Origin: Methanofollis fontis
GTDB taxonomy: Archaea; Halobacteriota; Methanomicrobia; Methanomicrobiales; Methanofollaceae
Length of the DNA stretch: 64,000 nt
NCBI RefSeq assembly: GCF_004297185.1
Contig: NZ_PGCL01000001.1
Coordinates: 1 to 64,000 of the forward strand
Reading direction: 5' to 3'
In this document: piece after piece, positions 62,177-64,000 of the stretch
How the letters are laid out: the number at the start of each line of letters is the position of its first letter
Position numbering within the stretch: position 1 is the first letter of the stretch
The notes under the pieces: model-generated
What the model was told of the DNA's origin: nothing
Database searches by the model: none
Seen by the model: the letters and a program-made list of their open reading frames with translations, nothing else
Program-made: the position numbers and the translations under genes

Positions 62177-62908
62177 ATGGCAGACAAGACATCACCGGCG
62201 AGCGGATGGCCCCTGATCAAGGGCGACTTCCACTCGGGCGACGCAAACTCCTGTGTCGCAGTCGTCACCATGGGCTCCCACCTCGATGAGCAGGCCATCT
62301 GTGACGCAGGCGCCGCACTCTGCGGTTCATGCAAGACCGAGAACCTCGGCCTTGAGAAGGTCATCGCAAACGTCATCTCAAACCCGAACATCAGGTTTGT
62401 CATCACCTGCGGTACCGAGGTCAAGGGGCACCTTTCCGGACAGACCCTCATCGCACTCCACGCAAACGGCGTCGAGGGCGGTAAGGTCGTCGGATCCAAG
62501 GGCGCTATCCCCTTCATCGAGAACCTCGACGACTCAGCGATCAAGCGCTTCCAGGCGCAGGTCGAACTCGTCGATATCATGGAGGCAGAAGACCTCGGGG
62601 CGATCAAGGCGAAGATCAACGAACTCGCCGGGAAGGACCCGGGAGCATTCGGCGAACCGCCCATGGTCATCGAGGTCAAGGAAGCCGAGGGAGGCGCTGC
62701 CGGCGCGGCAGTTGCCGGTGCAAACCCCCAGTTCCTTGAGATCGAGAAGAGGCTCGACGAGATCGAGACGAAGATTGAGTTCGTGAACGCCGAGGTGGCC
62801 CAGCGCGTCGGTCGCAAGATCGGCAGGGACATCGGTATACTCTACGGACTGGTTGCAGGACTGACGGTCTTTATGATCCTGGTCTTCCTGCTCCCGAAAC
62901 TGATGTAA
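62177..62908 (+). CDS. MtrA corrinoid domain fused to MtrG
   Basis: 243 residues. Residues 1-174 are identical to mtrA of this operon (corrinoid domain with His85). Then comes a short Ala/Gly linker ([10 protein letters not shown]), and residues about 185-243 ([20 protein letters not shown], followed by a Gly/Arg-rich segment and [20 protein letters not shown]) are an MtrG with its membrane helix. MtrA's own linker and helix are absent. It occupies exactly the mtrG place between mtrF and mtrH, with SD GAGGT before the ATG. If made, the complex would carry a second tethered corrinoid domain. MtrG identity is from family knowledge; the fusion is directly visible. Confidence 0.93.
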   Translation: MADKTSPASGWPLIKGDFHSGDANSCVAVVTMGSHLDEQAICDAGAALCGSCKTENLGLEKVIANVISNPNIRFVITCGTEVKGHLSGQTLIALHANGVEGGKVVGSKGAIPFIENLDDSAIKRFQAQVELVDIMEAEDLGAIKAKINELAGKDPGAFGEPPMVIEVKEAEGGAAGAAVAGANPQFLEIEKRLDEIETKIEFVNAEVAQRVGRKIGRDIGILYGLVAGLTVFMILVFLLPKLM

Positions 62909-62922
62909 GGAGGATAAGCAGT

Positions 62923-63951
62923 ATGTTCAAATTTGAGAAGGAACAGGCCGTATTCGACTTCAACGGCATTAAGATCGGTGGCCAGCCGGGAGAGTACCCC
63001 CGCGTCCTCGGCGCATCCATCTTCTACAACAAGCACGAAACCGTGCTCGACGACCACACAGGAAAGATCGACAAGGCAAAGGCAGAGGCCCTCTGGAACC
63101 GCTGCCAGGAGCTCTACGACCAGACCGGCAACCCGTACTTCTGCCAGATCATCGCTGAGTACGGCGAGGCCTTCGAGAGCTACTTCGACTGGTTCTGCTC
63201 GATCGACGACAAGACTCCGTTCCTGATGGACTCCTCCGCCCCGGAGGCGCTCATCCACGCCTGCGAGTATGTCACCGAGGTCGGCATCGCCGACCGTGCG
63301 ATCTACAACTCGATCAACGGCTCCATCCTGCCCGAGAGCATCGAGGCCCTGAAGAAGTCCGACGTCAACTCGGCGATTGTGCTCGCCTTCAACCCCGGCG
63401 ACCCGACGGTTGCCGGCCGTGAGAAGGTGCTCGCCGAGGGCGGTGTGGCCGGTCAGGCGCAGTCCATGATCGGCATCGCCGAGGATTGCGGCATCACCCG
63501 TCCGATCCTGGACACCGCGGCCACCCCGCTCGGCATGGGATCCGGCGGTTCGTTCCGCGAGATCCTGGCCTGCAAGGCGATCCACGGTCTGCCGACCGGC
63601 GGCGCCTACCACAACATGACCGTCTCCTGGACCTGGCTGAAGCGCTGGCGCAAGTCCGTCCTGGCCTCCCAGTACGAGGGCAAGGACGTCCTGCTCGAGC
63701 AGATGGCACACCACCACTTCGGCGGCATGGAGGGCATCAGGCAGACCGCATGGGCTTCGCCTGATATCGGCTGCAACATCATGGCCATGACCCTCGGCGC
63801 CGACCTGATCATGTTCGGTCCGATCGAGAACTGCGAGGGTATCGCCACGGCTGCGGCATTCTCCGACATCGTGCTTGCCGAGGCATTCCGTGAACTCGGC
63901 GGCGACCTCGGCGAGGGTGTCGACAAGCACCCCCTCCTGATGCTCGTCTAA
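62923..63951 (+). CDS. mtrH: Tetrahydromethanopterin S-methyltransferase subunit H
   Basis: 342 residues, soluble. It is a TIM-barrel methyltransferase related to B12-dependent methionine synthase methyltransferase domains. It begins MFKFEKEQAVFDFNGIKIGG; MDSSAPEALIHACEYVTE and PLGMGSGGSFREILACKAIH are typical. It takes the methyl group from methyl-tetrahydromethanopterin to the corrinoid of MtrA. AAGGAGGATAAG precedes the ATG, and the gene follows the fusion after 14 bases. Complete; the operon ends here. Confidence 0.98.
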   Translation: MFKFEKEQAVFDFNGIKIGGQPGEYPRVLGASIFYNKHETVLDDHTGKIDKAKAEALWNRCQELYDQTGNPYFCQIIAEYGEAFESYFDWFCSIDDKTPFLMDSSAPEALIHACEYVTEVGIADRAIYNSINGSILPESIEALKKSDVNSAIVLAFNPGDPTVAGREKVLAEGGVAGQAQSMIGIAEDCGITRPILDTAATPLGMGSGGSFREILACKAIHGLPTGGAYHNMTVSWTWLKRWRKSVLASQYEGKDVLLEQMAHHHFGGMEGIRQTAWASPDIGCNIMAMTLGADLIMFGPIENCEGIATAAAFSDIVLAEAFRELGGDLGEGVDKHPLLMLV

Positions 63952-63962
63952 ACCCCCCATAC

Positions 63963-63987
63963 TTTTTTTCGCACGAAAAACCGTGCG
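63963..63987 (+). terminator. Terminator region after mtrH
   Basis: Seven T (63963-63969) directly followed by the hairpin CGCACG-AAAAAC-CGTGCG (63970-63987). Starts 12 bases after the mtrH stop. Confidence 0.55.
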
Positions 63988-64000
63988 TCCGTTTGTCGAT

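Noticed and set aside
61233-62908. Possibility that the second mtrA copy is an assembly duplication
   Set aside because: The copies differ at seven silent positions and the junction into MtrG is in frame with its own SD, so an artefact is unlikely, although reads should still confirm it.
62842-63960. Antisense frame over mtrH
   Set aside because: mtrH is full length with an SD and family sequence; the reverse frame is a shadow.

Overview
The window comes from a hydrogen/formate-type methanogenic archaeon, most likely of the order Methanomicrobiales. Archaeal SD sites (GGTGA, GAGGTG), archaeal aminoacyl-tRNA synthetases and tRNA-splicing endonuclease, and complete mcr, mtr, fwd and hdr gene sets point to a methanogen. 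The mvhD-type coupling without adjacent Mvh hydrogenase genes and the GC-rich codon use fit Methanomicrobiales (Methanofollis/Methanoculleus-like; genus not provable from this sequence).

Layout. (1) 1-16.5 kb is an accessory, visibly more A/T-rich cell-surface region. It holds five GT-B glycosyltransferases, a P-loop kinase of thymidylate-kinase type, an alkaline-phosphatase-superfamily hydrolase, a large polytopic membrane protein and a hexapeptide acetyltransferase. These are interleaved with secreted beta-helix proteins carrying golvesin-like C-terminal repeats: one full copy, one truncated copy and one running off the left edge. A gene-free A/T-rich stretch of about 1 kb follows. (2) 16.6-24.1 kb is housekeeping: ahcY, hisF and an endA-trpS-pheS-pheT run. 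(3) 24.2-32.9 kb is mixed: a MEDS/PAS sensor with a degenerate histidine-kinase end, a phosphoesterase, a CheY-CheC-PAS trio, a CPBP membrane protease, endonuclease IV and a VOC protein. (4) 33.0-41.5 kb is one long leftward gene run. It joins two methanogenesis-marker-11-like proteins, a radical SAM protein and a short IorA-like TPP enzyme to the coenzyme B 2-oxoacid elongation genes (aksA, aksD, aksE, an unknown gene, aksF). (5) 41.7-63.95 kb is the methanogenesis core: ftr (leftward), then fwdGF-hdrCBA-mvhD-fwdDBAC, mcrBDCGA and mtrEDCBAF-(A::G)-H, all rightward.

How it works together. Fwd reduces CO2 to formylmethanofuran, Ftr passes the formyl group to tetrahydromethanopterin, Mtr moves the methyl group to coenzyme M with sodium export, Mcr releases methane and forms CoM-S-S-CoB, and Hdr reduces that heterodisulfide. 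Hdr, MvhD and Fwd genes share one operon, as expected for flavin-based electron bifurcation feeding CO2 reduction. The aks operon supplies the coenzyme B carbon chain.

The most striking observations are: the mtrG position is occupied by a gene encoding a second, almost identical MtrA corrinoid domain fused to MtrG; an IorA-like TPP enzyme lacking the ferredoxin domain sits inside the coenzyme B operon, where an unassigned 2-oxosuberate decarboxylase would be expected; and perfect inverted repeats lie just upstream of the marker-11/aks operon and of mtr.
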